From positions 1 to 46,022 of IMG/VR virus record IMGVR_UViG_3300042691_018783: a stretch of DNA of 46,022 nucleotides, one strand, 5' to 3'. The stretch's first letter is position 1, and each line of letters starts with the position of its first letter. The DNA is from a virus. This document shows, one piece after another, positions 33,277 to 42,517 of this stretch. Below the pieces are notes generated by a model, which did not search any database, was not told the origin of the DNA, and was given only the letters and a program-made list of their open reading frames with translations. The position numbers and the translations under genes were made by a program.

Positions 33277-36200
33277 AAATGAAAATATATTAGTTGAATT
33301 CGACTATAACAACATAACAATCATTGACCCAAACAAAGTTATTGATGAACAAGGTAATGCTAAAGAACGTTTAGTTCGTCATGAAGATTTAGTAATGTAT
33401 GCCAATTTAGAATGTAAAGTTATTCCTAGAACTAAATTAGCAGTTGGTGTTGCGAGTAACGATGCGATACAAACAATTTCTTTGGCGTCTATTAATTTTT
33501 TAAAACCTGGAGGTAAAACATTCTTAGATAACGCATATACAGATGAGATAACAGGTAAAGACTCTATAAAAGGAGAAGGCGTTAACCAACCCGTAACTAA
33601 AGCAGTTAGAAACCCTCAGAATAGCCAAGATACATTTTTAAGACAAAGTATTAATTCAAACGGTAAACCTGGGTCTGTAGACAACGGATTATTAGGGATA
33701 ACCTCAATCAGTATTAGCCAAAATTTATCTTTTATGTCAACAATTACAATAAAATTAGTTGATGTAAAAGGTAGAGCACTTTTTGAATCGGGAGATAATT
33801 CCCCATACGCGGCTTTCTTTAATTTACCATACCCTATGTTTTATTTGACATTAAAAGGTTATTATGGTAAAGCGGTTAGATTACCTTTAATGTTACATAA
33901 ATTTGATGCAAGTTTTAATTCATTTACAGGTAATTTTGATATCACATTACAATTTTTTACCTATAAATTCACAATTTTAAGTGAATTATCAATGGGTTAT
34001 TTATTGGCCGCCCCTCACATGTATCAATCAAGAGTTAAGATTGAAACTAAACAAGGAACTGCAAGTCAGTTTGTTTCTGTTGAGGATAGTGTAGTTGAAC
34101 GAGGATTCCAAAAAGTAAAAGAAATGTACAGTGAATATAAATCAAAAGGTTTAATTCCTGATGATTTTCCTGAGATAACATTGATGCAAATGAAAGACAG
34201 GCTTGAGTTATTCATTAAAAATGTTATGGAATCTTTTACAAAACAAAATTTAGACCCCATAACGGATATTGAAACCTATGATAGACAATTAAAAGAATAT
34301 AAAAAAGGTGTTTATTTAGGTAAAGGTAATTCTTGGTTTGATAAATACATGGACTCTAAAAATTACTATGTATTAAATGATAAAGAAAATACTAGAATTT
34401 ATACATTTAAAAGTGAATATAATACTGAAGCAAAAAGAGAAGAAGGTATTACGGCACTTAAAGGTATTATTGCAGAAAAAAATGATTTATTAAATAAAAA
34501 TCCCACAGTAGGTACAAATGGTAAGTACACCATTGATAATAAAACTAAAAATGTGTCGATACCAAATAAAATAACATATGAGATTTTCCCAAAAACAATA
34601 ACAAGTACTGATGACATAAATTTGGTAGAAACTTATAGACAAAGAAAGAAAAGTAAAAAAGAACCGACAAGTGCTCAGTTAACGGAGTTAAGTGCTGAAT
34701 TGGCCAAATCAAATCAATTTAATGCTGGGTCAATAAAAAATAAAGACGGAAGTACTAATCCTGTCTATACTTATTTTGTGTTTGAAGGAGCGAATACTTT
34801 TTTAGATTTGGCTGATAAAATGAGTAAGGATTTATTAGCTATTAGAGAAGAAGTTGAAGTCGCTTTAACTGAGGCTTTATCAAAATTATTGCAAGATAAA
34901 AATTCGGGTATAGGATTTGTACCAAGTATAAGAAATGTTTTAGCCGTTATTTTTGCTAATGGAGAAGCCTTTTTAAGAATGATGGATGATGTCCATACCG
35001 CGGCTTGGGAACAAAGAGATAACAAATATAGAAAGGCGGTAATTTTTGACAAACAAATTGCGGGGGCGTCTGCCGATGCGATTTTATCTGGTGATGATAG
35101 TAACACACCTGTCTATCCTTGGCCACAATTAATTGTTGAGACTTCAGGTGAAAACGGACAAGAAAAATATGAGATTAGATATCCTGGAGACCCGTCAATT
35201 GTGAATAGAACCAAAGGTTATCTTTTTGACGTTTGGCCTGAAATTGAATTTGTTGAAGAATTTATTAAAGGGTTAACAGAAAGAAAAAGTCCCCCACCTA
35301 ATCCTTCTGAAAATAATAATGAAGTAACTGACCCTAAACGAATTTCTTTTGATGTTATTGAATTTCCCGTTACAAATGAAGTTTATGGTAATAAAGAAGA
35401 AGTTAAGTTTTTCTATGAAATCTATGAAAGAGTATTATTAGTTTCAAATTACTCTAAATTATCAAGAAGTAATAATAAAACATCTGAAGGTGATATAATA
35501 ACTAATATTATTGCTGAAGCCGAAAGTTTGAACATAACTAAAAGTTTATCAAATGAAAATCCATTTTTAATTCAAAAGTTAAAAAATTATGGAATCAATG
35601 CTAGTAATTTTACAATTATTTTAAGACAGTTCTCCAATGGAGGAACTGGAGAAAGTTGGCAAAATTTTATTAGGGGTGAATTTAACACAAAATATATTAA
35701 AAACGATATTAAAAATTCTAGTTTTGAATTTATCGATGTTGAAATACTTAACAAATCTTTATCACAACCATTAGTTTCTTTGGAAAATGAGGATGCTGCG
35801 GTTGAAATTATTACAGGCTCAACTAATACTAATAAATTTGATACTACGGACACATTTCCATTTACAAATAAACAATGGGATAAGACTTATTTAGCTAATG
35901 GTACAACAATTATTGACGCAAACGCTACTTTAGATACAAGAAAAGTTTTAAACTATAATAAAAACAAAAAAGTAATTACAAATTTTTTAGATACTACGTC
36001 AACAGATAAAATTAGACCGATAACTAATTTTAATTATTTAAATGTTGAGGTACCTAATATAATAAATTTTAAAGATAATTTAAAATCTTTTTATGACACT
36101 AGAACTTTTGATAAACAATTACCTACAGAAGGTAATTTAAGATATAGTCTTAGTGGTAATGTAAGTGACTTACAAACAACATCTATTTTTAATACCCCTT

Positions 36201-39200
36201 ATTTTGTTAATTCAATTCAAGAAGGAGTAAAAAATTTCAGAAATAATAACCAATACCCATTTGTATCTTCAGCATATTATTTTATTAACAGTTTACCTTT
36301 ATCTACTTTAAGAGAAAAATATAAAACATATGAAAATAATGTTGCAAGTGATTTAGATTATATTTTTGCATCATTTAAGAAATACGGAGCTTTACACAAA
36401 GTACCATACGCGTGGATTTTGAAAATAGGTTCGGTATGGCATCGTTATAAAAAATTTATTGAGGATGGTGTTGATATATTAGATGGTTCTTGGAAACCAT
36501 TTGATTATACTTTAAATTTTGACCCTGTAACTACTGCGAATACAAGAAATTACGCATTAATAATTGACGGTGCTCCTATAGATATTGTCTTACAAAAAGA
36601 TACCACAATTGGTAGTGAGTTATCCTCACTTATTAATGTCGGATTTTACCCACAATTAATCAACGATTTTAATGTGTTTTATCAAGGGTATCAAATATTT
36701 GCTGGTTATTCAGATTCTGAAATACAATCGGGTATTACATCAGGGACCTCAGTTTATTATGTGGATAGTGCGATAATAAATGAGGCTGAAGGATTTGACC
36801 CTAATAATAATATGAGAGATTTAAGGTTGATACCATGGTCTGTTACGGTTAATGAGGTTAATCAAAAATTTACATATATAATGCCATCACATGGTTCAGA
36901 TATAAATCAAACAAAAAATGAATGTTTTAAAAACGGGAAATTAGATATTGAAGTTAACTCAAATCAGGCGATATATGATGGGTCCGTAAGATTATTTTGG
37001 GCGGCACCTCAATATGGTTATTTTGACCACACTAAATTAACTAGACCAACTCCGTTTGATTACATGAAACAAGTTTTTTCAGGACAATCATTACAAGAAA
37101 ACTTCTCAATTAACGGAACCCCTAGTAAATATTCTAAATTTAGTGAGATGTTATCCGTTTTCCAAAAAGACATTTTAGACGGGTTTGAAACCGAGTTTTT
37201 AAAATTTTCAAAATCTATCTATGATTATAATGATTTTCCACCTAATGCAGATGAAACAACAAAATCATTTAAAAATTTCCAAATGTTGTTTAGGTCTATG
37301 ATGAAAGTACCTGTTTATACAGGAACGACAGATAGTGAAATAGTTGATAAAATCCAAGACGAACAAACAAGTAACATTACTAATAAAATAAAGGCGTTTT
37401 TAAATTATGATGTAGTTTTTAAATATGGTAATCCATCCTCATACGATAGAAAATTATTTTTAACTTTCTCATCTTTACCGTTAACCGACCCATATACTTG
37501 GGAAAGTTATAAAAGTGTAACACCTAACGCGTTACCAACTAATGGTGGAGGAGTTACATTAGCAAATTCACAATCTACTTTTAATTTGGCTTGGGACGCT
37601 TTATATTTGTATGTTGGATTTTCAGAAATACCACAATTAGCTTATGGAAACAATGGTTCTTATATAACTGATTTCTTTGTTGATTTAGACGTTGCTTTTA
37701 CACCTGATAATGTAAAACTTTTTGCCCCAATCATTAAAATTTATGCGACACAAAAGTTAAATCAATTTCAACCTGAAACTATACCACCCGCAGACCCACC
37801 TGTTACTAATCCACCTAATATAGTTGCCTTTGCAACATTGAAAAACGGAAGTACGGTTAGTGTGGTTAAAACAGGACCATTTAAAAATGCTATTTTAAGA
37901 AATAATGCTGGGGTCGTTTTATTTACAAGTAACGACTCGGCCCAACCTAACAATCAAATTTTAATTGATGAGGCAATTATTGCGGTGTATCAGACAACTA
38001 GTGCAAACCCTAATGATGGTCAATACATTGTTGAATTAATAAATCCTGCTCCACCGTCATATCCTCAAGTACCAAACCCACAATCAAAACAAGGTTTGAA
38101 TGCTTTTTATGAAGTGATGACAAATTATTTATTAGGTGTTGAAAACTTCCAAGGAAAAATAATTAATAATCTAATGATTAAATTACAAAAAGCCTTGCCA
38201 GATGTTAATAATACACCTGAAAGTCAAATCGAATCTAAGTTAGATAGTGACCAAAGTAAGGTAGAATATTGGGAAACATTTAAAGCGTTAAATGATAAAT
38301 GGATTTCAGGTAATGATTTTAAAAATAAAACGTTGTTTGAAGATATTCTTTTATTAGATAGGGCTAGTAGAAATATAGGGGATAAAGTATTGATTGATAT
38401 TTTTAAACTTAAAAATCGACTATTAAACATTAATGTTAAAGCATCAATGTTAACATTTGTCCAAACTATTTTGGTGGAAAATCATTTTGTTGTTATGAAT
38501 ATACCATCATATGTTAATTTTTATAATGTACAAGACGCAGTTAAAAACCCAAAACCTAAGCCTGAAGGTACTTTAGAATTTGCGAATACGTTATTTGGAA
38601 CATTTTTAAATGTGGATTATAGAGATTCATCTGCAAAGATGGTTTGTTTTTATTCGGGAAAACCAAGTGAACAATTAGATTTAAAAAACAATGTTGATTT
38701 TAGATATAGAAATGATGCCTTTGATTTAAGAAGGTCAAGTGATAATCCATTAGTAGAAAATCAGATTAATAAAAATGATTGGGACAAATCAAATAAAGTA
38801 GTTGGTTTTAATATTGATATTGGACCTCAAAACCAAGGAGTGTTTAAATCGTTTACTGTCAGTCAAAATGCTGGACAAGCGACCGCAGAATCATTACAGA
38901 TTAATAATGATATGGCTAACCAAGGAGGGGGTAGAGGAGGTTCGACACAAAATGTTTCATTATATAATTTATATAAGAATAGAAGTTATGAATGTAGTGT
39001 AGCTATGTTAGGAAACGCTTTGATACAACCTACAATGTACTTTAATTTAAGATACGTCCCGATGTTTAGTGGTCCATATATGATTACCTCAGTAAATCAT
39101 ACAATCACCACTTCAGATTTTGAAACGACATTTACAGGTATTAGACAACCGACCGCTTCATTACCTAAAATAGATAAATTTTTACAATCTTTAAGAAATA

Positions 39201-40309
39201 ATTTATTAAAACCTGTCTTAGAAAAAAATAAAAAGGCAAAAACAAGTGAAACCAAAGACGCCAAAGGAAACGTTATTTCAGAAAAAGATAAAGTAACTTC
39301 AAACGCTAATGGAGGGAAAGAATTAGTCCAAACTCAGGCTTGTACAACTGCTAATGAATATAATACATATACTACATTAACCGCACCTTCAGAAAAACAA
39401 ATTTCATTAAAAGATGGTTATGAAAGTATAATGAATCTAATAAGTGGTTTAAGTATTGCTGACGATAATAAATTAAAATATGCGGTGTATGCGGCGATGT
39501 ACCTTGAATCAGGTAGTTCGACAGGATTTAAATCATATGAAAGTAATTATTCAGGGGTAGACCTATCAAAATCTTGGGGTAATTCTAAAGTATATTTTGA
39601 GACGAGTAAAAATTATTTTTGTCTTAAAAATGACGATAGCGGATTAACTCTCCCATACGCAGTTTTTGAAAGTAGTTCTAAAAATATTGAAATGCTACTA
39701 CAAAGGTGGAAAGGTAGAATGGTAAATGTTCCTAATAATGACGCAAAATCAATTAGTAAATTTTTAATATTAAATAGTGGGGCTGAAATATTGGCGGATA
39801 ACGTATATACAACAATGGACCCAACCCAACTATCTAATTACGAGTCCAAAGTTCAAACCGCTATTGATAAGTTCAATAGTTTTAATCAAATAACAACTCC
39901 AGTAACACCACCTGAACCAAATCCACCAATATTTTTGATTGAACCAACATATACTGTTAGTACTCGACCTTTATTGGAATCATACACTATTAAATTAAAT
40001 CCTGCGGCGGACAATAGAAAAATATTTAACGCGGAAATGTATCTACTACAAACATCTAACGCTCCTTGTGTTGATACTAGCGGATTAATTGATGTAAGAG
40101 ATAAAATTATAAATAAGGATACATTTACCATGGATTTACAAGAAATATTAAATGAATTTGGATGTACAACAGGAAAACCAACAAATGATTATAAAGGAAC
40201 CTATAATGCTAAGTTTACGATGTACTCGGCACCAATATTACCAAATGGTGACCGTGACAATACTAGACAAGATTATTATAGAACATTTTTATTAACCTTT
40301 TCTTTTTAA
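33266..40309 (+). CDS. giant baseplate hub protein with C-terminal hydrolase-like domain
   Basis: A 2347-residue structural protein, the longest in the window. Residues ~140-270 (LGITSISISQNLSFMSTITI, LVDVKGRALFESGDNSPYAA, FYLTLKGYYGKAVRLPLMLH) resemble gp27/VgrG-type hub beta-barrels. ~1900-1970 (MLGNALIQPTMYFNLRYVPM, FSGPYMITSVNHTITTSDFE, FTGIRQP) is the paired second hub element. The middle ~1500 residues are unassigned and may contain wedge- or fibre-attachment modules. At ~2065-2190, YAVYAAMYLESG (E2081), GVDLSKSWGNSKVYF and LLQRWKGRM suggest a lysozyme/glucosaminidase-like fold, as in hub lysozyme T4 gp5; this is tentative. ~2210-2347 is a beta-rich tail. The ATG at 33266 overlaps the previous gene. 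Confidence 0.65.
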   Translation: MVDKNENILVEFDYNNITIIDPNKVIDEQGNAKERLVRHEDLVMYANLECKVIPRTKLAVGVASNDAIQTISLASINFLKPGGKTFLDNAYTDEITGKDSIKGEGVNQPVTKAVRNPQNSQDTFLRQSINSNGKPGSVDNGLLGITSISISQNLSFMSTITIKLVDVKGRALFESGDNSPYAAFFNLPYPMFYLTLKGYYGKAVRLPLMLHKFDASFNSFTGNFDITLQFFTYKFTILSELSMGYLLAAPHMYQSRVKIETKQGTASQFVSVEDSVVERGFQKVKEMYSEYKSKGLIPDDFPEITLMQMKDRLELFIKNVMESFTKQNLDPITDIETYDRQLKEYKKGVYLGKGNSWFDKYMDSKNYYVLNDKENTRIYTFKSEYNTEAKREEGITALKGIIAEKNDLLNKNPTVGTNGKYTIDNKTKNVSIPNKITYEIFPKTITSTDDINLVETYRQRKKSKKEPTSAQLTELSAELAKSNQFNAGSIKNKDGSTNPVYTYFVFEGANTFLDLADKMSKDLLAIREEVEVALTEALSKLLQDKNSGIGFVPSIRNVLAVIFANGEAFLRMMDDVHTAAWEQRDNKYRKAVIFDKQIAGASADAILSGDDSNTPVYPWPQLIVETSGENGQEKYEIRYPGDPSIVNRTKGYLFDVWPEIEFVEEFIKGLTERKSPPPNPSENNNEVTDPKRISFDVIEFPVTNEVYGNKEEVKFFYEIYERVLLVSNYSKLSRSNNKTSEGDIITNIIAEAESLNITKSLSNENPFLIQKLKNYGINASNFTIILRQFSNGGTGESWQNFIRGEFNTKYIKNDIKNSSFEFIDVEILNKSLSQPLVSLENEDAAVEIITGSTNTNKFDTTDTFPFTNKQWDKTYLANGTTIIDANATLDTRKVLNYNKNKKVITNFLDTTSTDKIRPITNFNYLNVEVPNIINFKDNLKSFYDTRTFDKQLPTEGNLRYSLSGNVSDLQTTSIFNTPYFVNSIQEGVKNFRNNNQYPFVSSAYYFINSLPLSTLREKYKTYENNVASDLDYIFASFKKYGALHKVPYAWILKIGSVWHRYKKFIEDGVDILDGSWKPFDYTLNFDPVTTANTRNYALIIDGAPIDIVLQKDTTIGSELSSLINVGFYPQLINDFNVFYQGYQIFAGYSDSEIQSGITSGTSVYYVDSAIINEAEGFDPNNNMRDLRLIPWSVTVNEVNQKFTYIMPSHGSDINQTKNECFKNGKLDIEVNSNQAIYDGSVRLFWAAPQYGYFDHTKLTRPTPFDYMKQVFSGQSLQENFSINGTPSKYSKFSEMLSVFQKDILDGFETEFLKFSKSIYDYNDFPPNADETTKSFKNFQMLFRSMMKVPVYTGTTDSEIVDKIQDEQTSNITNKIKAFLNYDVVFKYGNPSSYDRKLFLTFSSLPLTDPYTWESYKSVTPNALPTNGGGVTLANSQSTFNLAWDALYLYVGFSEIPQLAYGNNGSYITDFFVDLDVAFTPDNVKLFAPIIKIYATQKLNQFQPETIPPADPPVTNPPNIVAFATLKNGSTVSVVKTGPFKNAILRNNAGVVLFTSNDSAQPNNQILIDEAIIAVYQTTSANPNDGQYIVELINPAPPSYPQVPNPQSKQGLNAFYEVMTNYLLGVENFQGKIINNLMIKLQKALPDVNNTPESQIESKLDSDQSKVEYWETFKALNDKWISGNDFKNKTLFEDILLLDRASRNIGDKVLIDIFKLKNRLLNINVKASMLTFVQTILVENHFVVMNIPSYVNFYNVQDAVKNPKPKPEGTLEFANTLFGTFLNVDYRDSSAKMVCFYSGKPSEQLDLKNNVDFRYRNDAFDLRRSSDNPLVENQINKNDWDKSNKVVGFNIDIGPQNQGVFKSFTVSQNAGQATAESLQINNDMANQGGGRGGSTQNVSLYNLYKNRSYECSVAMLGNALIQPTMYFNLRYVPMFSGPYMITSVNHTITTSDFETTFTGIRQPTASLPKIDKFLQSLRNNLLKPVLEKNKKAKTSETKDAKGNVISEKDKVTSNANGGKELVQTQACTTANEYNTYTTLTAPSEKQISLKDGYESIMNLISGLSIADDNKLKYAVYAAMYLESGSSTGFKSYESNYSGVDLSKSWGNSKVYFETSKNYFCLKNDDSGLTLPYAVFESSSKNIEMLLQRWKGRMVNVPNNDAKSISKFLILNSGAEILADNVYTTMDPTQLSNYESKVQTAIDKFNSFNQITTPVTPPEPNPPIFLIEPTYTVSTRPLLESYTIKLNPAADNRKIFNAEMYLLQTSNAPCVDTSGLIDVRDKIINKDTFTMDLQEILNEFGCTTGKPTNDYKGTYNAKFTMYSAPILPNGDRDNTRQDYYRTFLLTFSF

Positions 40310-40319
40310 TATGGTAAGA

Positions 40320-40331
40320 TATTTATAAATA
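40320..40331 (+). promoter_or_regulatory. late-type promoter element
   Basis: TATTTATAAATA with perfect TATAAATA (40324-40331), eight bases before the ATG at 40340. It drives the two small genes that follow. Confidence 0.55.
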
Positions 40332-40339
40332 AAAGTATT

Positions 40340-40564
40340 ATGAACACAAAAATGTTATTGGATAGTTATTTAGGTAAGAACACTAAAACTACCGAAAAAG
40401 ATATGGGAGACGGAACTAAACAAGTTTGCGACTTAGAAACAGGAGATTGTTATACTGTAAGAATGAAAGACGGTCTTATAGAGAGATTTGACAATACTCT
40501 TAAAACAAATAAAAAAATCCAAGTTGAAACTACAACAGGAGTTAAACAATTATTAAACGGTTAA
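40340..40564 (+). CDS. small hypothetical protein
   Basis: A 74-residue protein that I do not recognise. It is polar, with an N-terminal helix (NTKMLLDSYLGK), a CDLETGDCYTVRMKDGLIER hairpin with two Cys seven residues apart, and a final VETTTGVKQLLNG. It has no membrane segment or signal peptide. It lies four bases before the proline-rich gene and shares its promoter. The late-type element suggests a virion or assembly role, but this is context only. Confidence 0.6.
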   Translation: MNTKMLLDSYLGKNTKTTEKDMGDGTKQVCDLETGDCYTVRMKDGLIERFDNTLKTNKKIQVETTTGVKQLLNG

Positions 40565-40568
40565 TAAA

Positions 40569-41273
40569 ATGGGTAAGGTAGATAGTAAAATCATAAGTGA
40601 AATTAAAAGATATAGAGAAATTAATAACTATATTTTTGAACAAGACGCGGCATTACCGCCACCTCCACCACCTGCAGACCCTGCTGCGGGAGGAGCATTA
40701 CCGCCACCACCTCCAGGGGGAGACGTACCACCACCTCCAGGGGGAGACCCTGCGGCGGCGGGAGGAACACCACCCCCACCACCTGCAGCACCTGTAGATG
40801 TTGCTAATGACCCTGACGTTGAAAAACTTGGGGATAAAGATAAAGAAGAAGGTGGTAAAAAAGGTAAAGAACTTGAAATAACAGACTTAGTTAAGTCTCA
40901 AAAAAATGTTGAAACTAAACAAGAAGAATATTTCGATAGTTTATTTAAACATTTAACGGATTTGGAATCTAAACTTTCTGATATGGATAATATTATGAAT
41001 AAGTTAAATGATTTAGAAAGTAAAATTGAGAAAATGAGACCTAAAACACCTGAAGAAAAACTTGAATTAAGAAGTTTAGATTCAGGACCATACAACCAAA
41101 AACTTAGCGATTTTTTTGATGATAAGATGGATGATATGGAAAAATCAGGTAAAAATGAATATGTTTTAACTCAAGATGACGTTGAAAATTATTCATCAGG
41201 AGATATTAAAAAAAGTTTTAGAGACTTTGGTTCTGATACACCCGAACCAGATGATTTTAAACAAGTAAGATAA
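40569..41273 (+). CDS. proline-rich, acidic coiled-coil protein (possible head core or virion protein)
   Basis: A 234-residue protein, not recognised as a family. Residues 1-25 (SKIISEIKRYREINNYIFEQ) form an amphipathic leader ending in IFE, which fits the (L/I)xE cut site of T4-type prohead protease gp21. Residues ~29-75 are poly-Pro/Gly/Ala (PPPPPP and PPPPPGGD runs). ~100-160 is a Lys/Glu coiled coil (FKHLTDLESKLSDMDNIMNK). The C-terminus is acidic and disordered-looking. The composition resembles internal scaffold or core proteins, an inference only. The gene ends just before a perfect 14-bp terminator hairpin. Confidence 0.55.
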   Translation: MGKVDSKIISEIKRYREINNYIFEQDAALPPPPPPADPAAGGALPPPPPGGDVPPPPGGDPAAAGGTPPPPPAAPVDVANDPDVEKLGDKDKEEGGKKGKELEITDLVKSQKNVETKQEEYFDSLFKHLTDLESKLSDMDNIMNKLNDLESKIEKMRPKTPEEKLELRSLDSGPYNQKLSDFFDDKMDDMEKSGKNEYVLTQDDVENYSSGDIKKSFRDFGSDTPEPDDFKQVR

Positions 41274-41305
41274 ATTTAAGGTCGAAAAAATCGACCTTAA
41301 ATTTT
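41272..41305 (+). terminator. perfect 14-bp hairpin terminator
   Basis: AAATTTAAGGTCGA (41272-41285) and TCGACCTTAAATTT (41291-41304) around AAAAA, followed by T-rich ATTTT. It begins inside the stop codon region of the proline-rich gene and separates it from the gp32 promoter four bases downstream. Confidence 0.85.
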
Positions 41306-41307
41306 AT

Positions 41308-41338
41308 TTGACAAAACCACGGCTGACACTTATACTTG
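41308..41338 (+). promoter_or_regulatory. promoter for the gp32 gene
   Basis: TTGACA at 41308-41313, 17 bases, then TATACT at 41331-41336. As a Bacteroidota promoter it is TTG, 20 bases, TATACTTG, one mismatch from TAnnTTTG. It has the same hexamers and spacing as the polymerase promoter. The A/U-rich, apparently unstructured leader to 41367 is the type of sequence to which T4 gp32 binds to control its own mRNA. Confidence 0.78.
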
Positions 41339-41367
41339 TAATAAACAATAAATAAATATAATCAATT

Positions 41368-42225
41368 ATGGCGACAAACAGTTTAGACGCAGTACTTGCA
41401 CAGTACGAAAAATCACAACAAGGTAGTCAATCCTCTACCTCAAAAATGTCTCAAGACGAAAGGATGAAAAAATACTTTGCGGCAATCCTCAAAGACAATG
41501 AAAAACAAGGTCAGAAACGACTAAGAATCCTCCCAACAAGTGACGGGTCTTCACCATTTAAAGAAGTATGGTTTCATGAAATCCAAGTAGATGGTAAATG
41601 GCAAAAATTCTACGACCCAGGAAAAAATGACAATGAACGTTCACCACTTACTGAGGTATATGAAGAATTAATCTCAACAGGTAAGGAGAGTGATAAGAAG
41701 TTGGCCGCAACTTACAAACCTCGTAAATTTTACATTGTTAAAGTTATCGACCGTGATAACGAACAAGATGGTGTTAAATTTTGGAGATTCAAACACAATT
41801 ATAAAAACGAAGGTATCTTAGACAAAATTATTCCTATTTGGAGAGCTAAAGGAGATATTACAGACACTGAAAAAGGTCGAGATATTATCCTTGAATTAAC
41901 TAAAGCAAAAACTCCTACAGGAGCGGTTTACACAGTTATCCAAACTGTTATGTATGACGACCCAACATCAATCCATGAAAATAAAGAAACCGCAGATTCT
42001 TGGGTTAACGATGAGTTAACTTGGGAGGATGTATATTCTAAAAAACCTGTAGAATACCTTGAGGCTATCGCTCGTGGAGAAACACCAAAATGGGATAGTG
42101 AAAAAGGTGGTTACGTTTATGGAGATTCATCAGAAAGTGAAACAAGTATTGGAGGTAGTTCCGAAACCCCCAAATACGAAGACCCACAAGCAGAAGCTGA
42201 AGTGGATGAAGAATTACCATTCTAA
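41368..42225 (+). CDS. 32: single-stranded DNA-binding protein (gp32-like)
   Basis: Coats ssDNA at forks and recombination intermediates. The 285 residues compare with 301 in T4. The OB-fold core runs over ~48-165 (RLRILPTSDGSSPFKEVWFH, YKPRKFYIVKVIDRDNEQDG, VKFWRFKHNYKNEGILDKII), aligning with T4 'KYSLVKRKT...VVKDP...KVFKYRFGKKIWDKI'. Unlike T4 gp32, which binds zinc through Cys/His, this protein has no cysteine; SPLTEVYEEL replaces the CPVCQ region. The acidic C-terminus ends in EAEVDEELPF, like bacterial SSB tips (DDDIPF), not like T4 gp32. It is first in a replication operon behind its own strong promoter and terminated by a perfect hairpin, as fits a protein needed in stoichiometric amounts. 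Confidence 0.88.
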   Translation: MATNSLDAVLAQYEKSQQGSQSSTSKMSQDERMKKYFAAILKDNEKQGQKRLRILPTSDGSSPFKEVWFHEIQVDGKWQKFYDPGKNDNERSPLTEVYEELISTGKESDKKLAATYKPRKFYIVKVIDRDNEQDGVKFWRFKHNYKNEGILDKIIPIWRAKGDITDTEKGRDIILELTKAKTPTGAVYTVIQTVMYDDPTSIHENKETADSWVNDELTWEDVYSKKPVEYLEAIARGETPKWDSEKGGYVYGDSSESETSIGGSSETPKYEDPQAEAEVDEELPF

Positions 42226-42240
42226 TTAATTAAATAGACA

Positions 42241-42277
42241 AAAGCATGGACAATGTGTCCATGCTTTCTTATTTTTT
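42241..42277 (+). terminator. terminator after gp32
   Basis: A perfect 12-bp stem AAAGCATGGACA/TGTCCATGCTTT with a three-base ATG loop, then CTTATTTTTT. It overlaps apparent in-frame ATG codons at 42246 and 42261, showing that the next gene starts downstream of it. Confidence 0.85.
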
Positions 42278-42290
42278 ATTAAAAAATATT

Positions 42291-42515
42291 ATGAACAAAG
42301 AAAACAAAATTACATTAAAAATGTATGAGGCTTTATGTAAAAAATATGAGGCTGAAATGGCAGATGCTGAAGCATCATTATTAGTTTATTTTTCATCACC
42401 TGTTGGAATTGGAGAACACCCACAACATATTGAAGAAATGGATAAATTAGTTGAAAAAATCGCAAATGCTAAAGACAAATTAGAAACAATTAAAGAATTT
42501 TTTAAATACAATTAA
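42291..42515 (+). CDS. small helical hypothetical protein between gp32 and uvsX
   Basis: A 74-residue protein, start set at ATG 42291 because the longer frame from 42246 would read through the gp32 terminator hairpin. It is two helices joined by a short loop: ITLKMYEALCKKYEAEMADA and ASLLVYF, then SSPVGIGEHPQH, then IEEMDKLVEKIANAKDKLET and IKEFFKYN. It is charged, with coiled-coil character. Its position between the ssDNA-binding protein and the recombinase suggests a mediator or accessory role like UvsY, but length and sequence do not match T4 UvsY (137 residues). The product is unknown. Confidence 0.6.
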   Translation: MNKENKITLKMYEALCKKYEAEMADAEASLLVYFSSPVGIGEHPQHIEEMDKLVEKIANAKDKLETIKEFFKYN

Positions 42516-42517
42516 TT

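Noticed and set aside
42246-42290. Longer N-terminus for the gene between gp32 and uvsX
   Set aside because: The extra codons form a perfect terminator hairpin and T-tract; ATG 42291 is the better start.
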